From Aquimarina mytili (GTDB taxonomy: Bacteria > Bacteroidota > Bacteroidia > Flavobacteriales > Flavobacteriaceae), in NCBI RefSeq assembly GCF_016735115.1, contig NZ_JAERQJ010000003.1, positions 434,001 through 498,000 on the forward strand: a stretch of DNA of 64,000 nt, given 5' to 3'. Under the pieces are notes generated by a model, which did no database searches, had not been told where the DNA came from, and was given only the letters and a program-made list of their open reading frames with translations. The position numbers and the translations under genes were made by a program. Positions 63,037 to 64,000 of this stretch are shown one piece after another. Positions within the stretch are counted from its first letter, which is position 1, and every line of letters starts with the position of its first letter.

Positions 63037-63837
63037 TTACTCTAATTTTTCTAAAATCTGAATAGCTTTATCATAGTTAAAGTTTTCAGGATCGGTTGTG
63101 ATTTGCGATAAAATTTCTCTTAATCTTTCGGTATCCCCTATCTTCATATACACCAAACTTTTATACCATAACGCTTTTGAACTGTCTATAGAATCAGAAG
63201 TAAGAAGAGCATCAAAACTCTTAAGAGCATCATTGGTTTTATTGAGCTTGAGATATGAAAACCCTATATATGCATCTAACAATGGAGCATTTTCTTTAGA
63301 TTTTTCTTGAAAAGCACGAAAAGAAAGAATAGCCTTTTCATACTCTTCATTTTTAAATTCTGTAATTGCTGTGTTCAACGCCTCTTTATCAGCACCTCTT
63401 TTTACCAATGAGGGCAAATCATTCGTGGAATAATACGTTTTGTAAAAGTCATCCAGACTCTCTTGCTTAAAAACTAAATTATTAAGCAACAATCCAATCA
63501 CAAGCACAGCTGCAATTGCACTTATCAGATATCGTATATTAGTAGTACTACGTTTTTTCTTAAACCTGTTTCCAGCCTCCTGTATATTTGTTTTAAGTTT
63601 AGCCGCCTGATCGCTTTTAATATACTCTTCTAATTCTTGTTTCGCCTCGTTACTTTCTATACTATCGATTGAAAGCCAGCTCTCATTATTTAAATGATGA
63701 TTAATTTCGCTAGAGAGTTTTACTGCTTTTTGTAATTCAGGATCATTAGCCATAATCTCCTCAAACTCATTTATCGCTTCTGTGGTCATATCTCCACCAA
63801 GGTATGCTTCGATTTTTTGATATATGTTTTCGTCCAT
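63037..63837 (-). CDS. TPR-containing anti-sigma-like membrane protein
   Basis: 266 residues. The N-terminal 80 residues ('YQKIEAYLGGDMTTEAINEFEEIMANDPELQKAV') resemble the cytoplasmic zf-less anti-sigma start. One helix at about 103-120 (LISAIAAVLVIGLLLNNLVF) is followed by tetratricopeptide-like repeats ('AITEFKNEEYEKAILSFRAFQEK', 'AYIGFSYLKLNKTNDALKSF', 'ALWYKSLVYMKIGDTERLREI'). It begins 2 nt after the stop of the ECF sigma gene, so they are an operon. A role as anti-sigma factor is likely from context, not from a motif. Confidence 0.75.
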   Translation of the reverse strand: MDENIYQKIEAYLGGDMTTEAINEFEEIMANDPELQKAVKLSSEINHHLNNESWLSIDSIESNEAKQELEEYIKSDQAAKLKTNIQEAGNRFKKKRSTTNIRYLISAIAAVLVIGLLLNNLVFKQESLDDFYKTYYSTNDLPSLVKRGADKEALNTAITEFKNEEYEKAILSFRAFQEKSKENAPLLDAYIGFSYLKLNKTNDALKSFDALLTSDSIDSSKALWYKSLVYMKIGDTERLREILSQITTDPENFNYDKAIQILEKLE

Positions 63838-63839
63838 AA

Positions 63840-64000
63840 CTACTGTAGTTCTTGATACCTGCTATCCTTTTTAATCAATTCTGCTAAACGTTTTTTACAT
63901 TTAAACACTCTTTGAAAAGCTACATTTTCTGATGAATAGTTAAACTTTTCTACAATGATACTATAGGAAACTTTATTAAAGTATTCCTTTAGTAACTTCA
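63840..64000 (-). CDS. ECF sigma-70 factor, C-terminal fragment
   Basis: About 53 residues are visible, ending at TAG 63840-63842; the rest lies beyond the right edge. The sequence '...VSYSIIVEKFNYSSENVAFQRVFKCKKRLAELIK' is the region 4.2 helix-turn-helix pattern of flavobacterial ECF factors. It is upstream of and co-directional with the TPR/anti-sigma-like gene (2-nt gap). Confidence 0.7.
   Translation of the reverse strand, partial: KLLKEYFNKVSYSIIVEKFNYSSENVAFQRVFKCKKRLAELIKKDSRYQELQ

Overview
The window is chromosomal DNA from a marine-type member of the Flavobacteriaceae (phylum Bacteroidota); the gene content resembles Aquimarina and its relatives, but the genus is an inference. It is AT-rich. 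Several genes are preceded by the Bacteroidota -7 box TAnnTTTG, and Shine-Dalgarno sequences are mostly absent. Typical families are present: TonB-type outer-membrane barrels with carboxypeptidase-regulatory N-domains, DUF5916 and DUF5686 proteins, a PorT-like barrel, LytS/LytTR signalling and lipoproteins with short signal peptides.

Layout. 1-2116 is the start of a DUF5916 outer-membrane protein that runs off the left edge. 2396-7074 is a housekeeping block: rplM-rpsI, rpsB, tsf, pyrH, frr. 7165-12086 holds a DUF5686 outer-membrane protein and an MMPL/RND exporter. asnS follows at 12679-14121. 14176-44789 reads like an accessory segment. It contains a katG-ankyrin-unknown operon, a TonB-receptor/serine hydrolase/LytS/LytTR cluster, a PDZ aspartic protease, an XRE regulator divergent from a large YbjN-PspA-YbjQ-NfeD-like-flotillin-giant AAA ATPase operon, a MarR-GNAT-GNAT operon, three tandem lipoproteins each with two CBM21-like domains, and an unrecognised lipoprotein/membrane-protein pair in front of a two-component system. 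From rpoN (44971) the core resumes: a PorT-like protein, an ExbB/ExbD cluster with three ExbD genes, tRNA-Ser(GGA), asparaginase, TatD, a retropepsin-like protein, a probable orphan Imm49 immunity protein, purH, the mreBCD-mrdA-rodA elongation operon, a non-specific nuclease, and a TPR/anti-sigma-like protein directly after an ECF sigma factor that runs off the right edge.

How the genes work together. The left core block is translation plus UMP kinase. The PspA/flotillin/AAA operon looks like an envelope-stress or membrane-organisation machine under an autoregulated XRE repressor with repeated GCTAAT boxes. The TonB cluster couples an outer-membrane receptor and a periplasmic serine hydrolase to a LytS/LytTR pair. 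The CBM21 lipoproteins look like surface glycan binders. The ExbB/ExbD cluster supplies energy to outer-membrane receptors. mreBCD-mrdA-rodA is the complete rod-shape machinery.

The best candidates for undescribed biology are the PspA-flotillin-AAA operon, the CBM21 trio, the duplicated YxxYY-domain proteins beside a 7TM protein and two-component system, and the ExbD paralogues with a Cys-pair insertion. No insertion sequence, prophage, CRISPR array or replication origin was seen.
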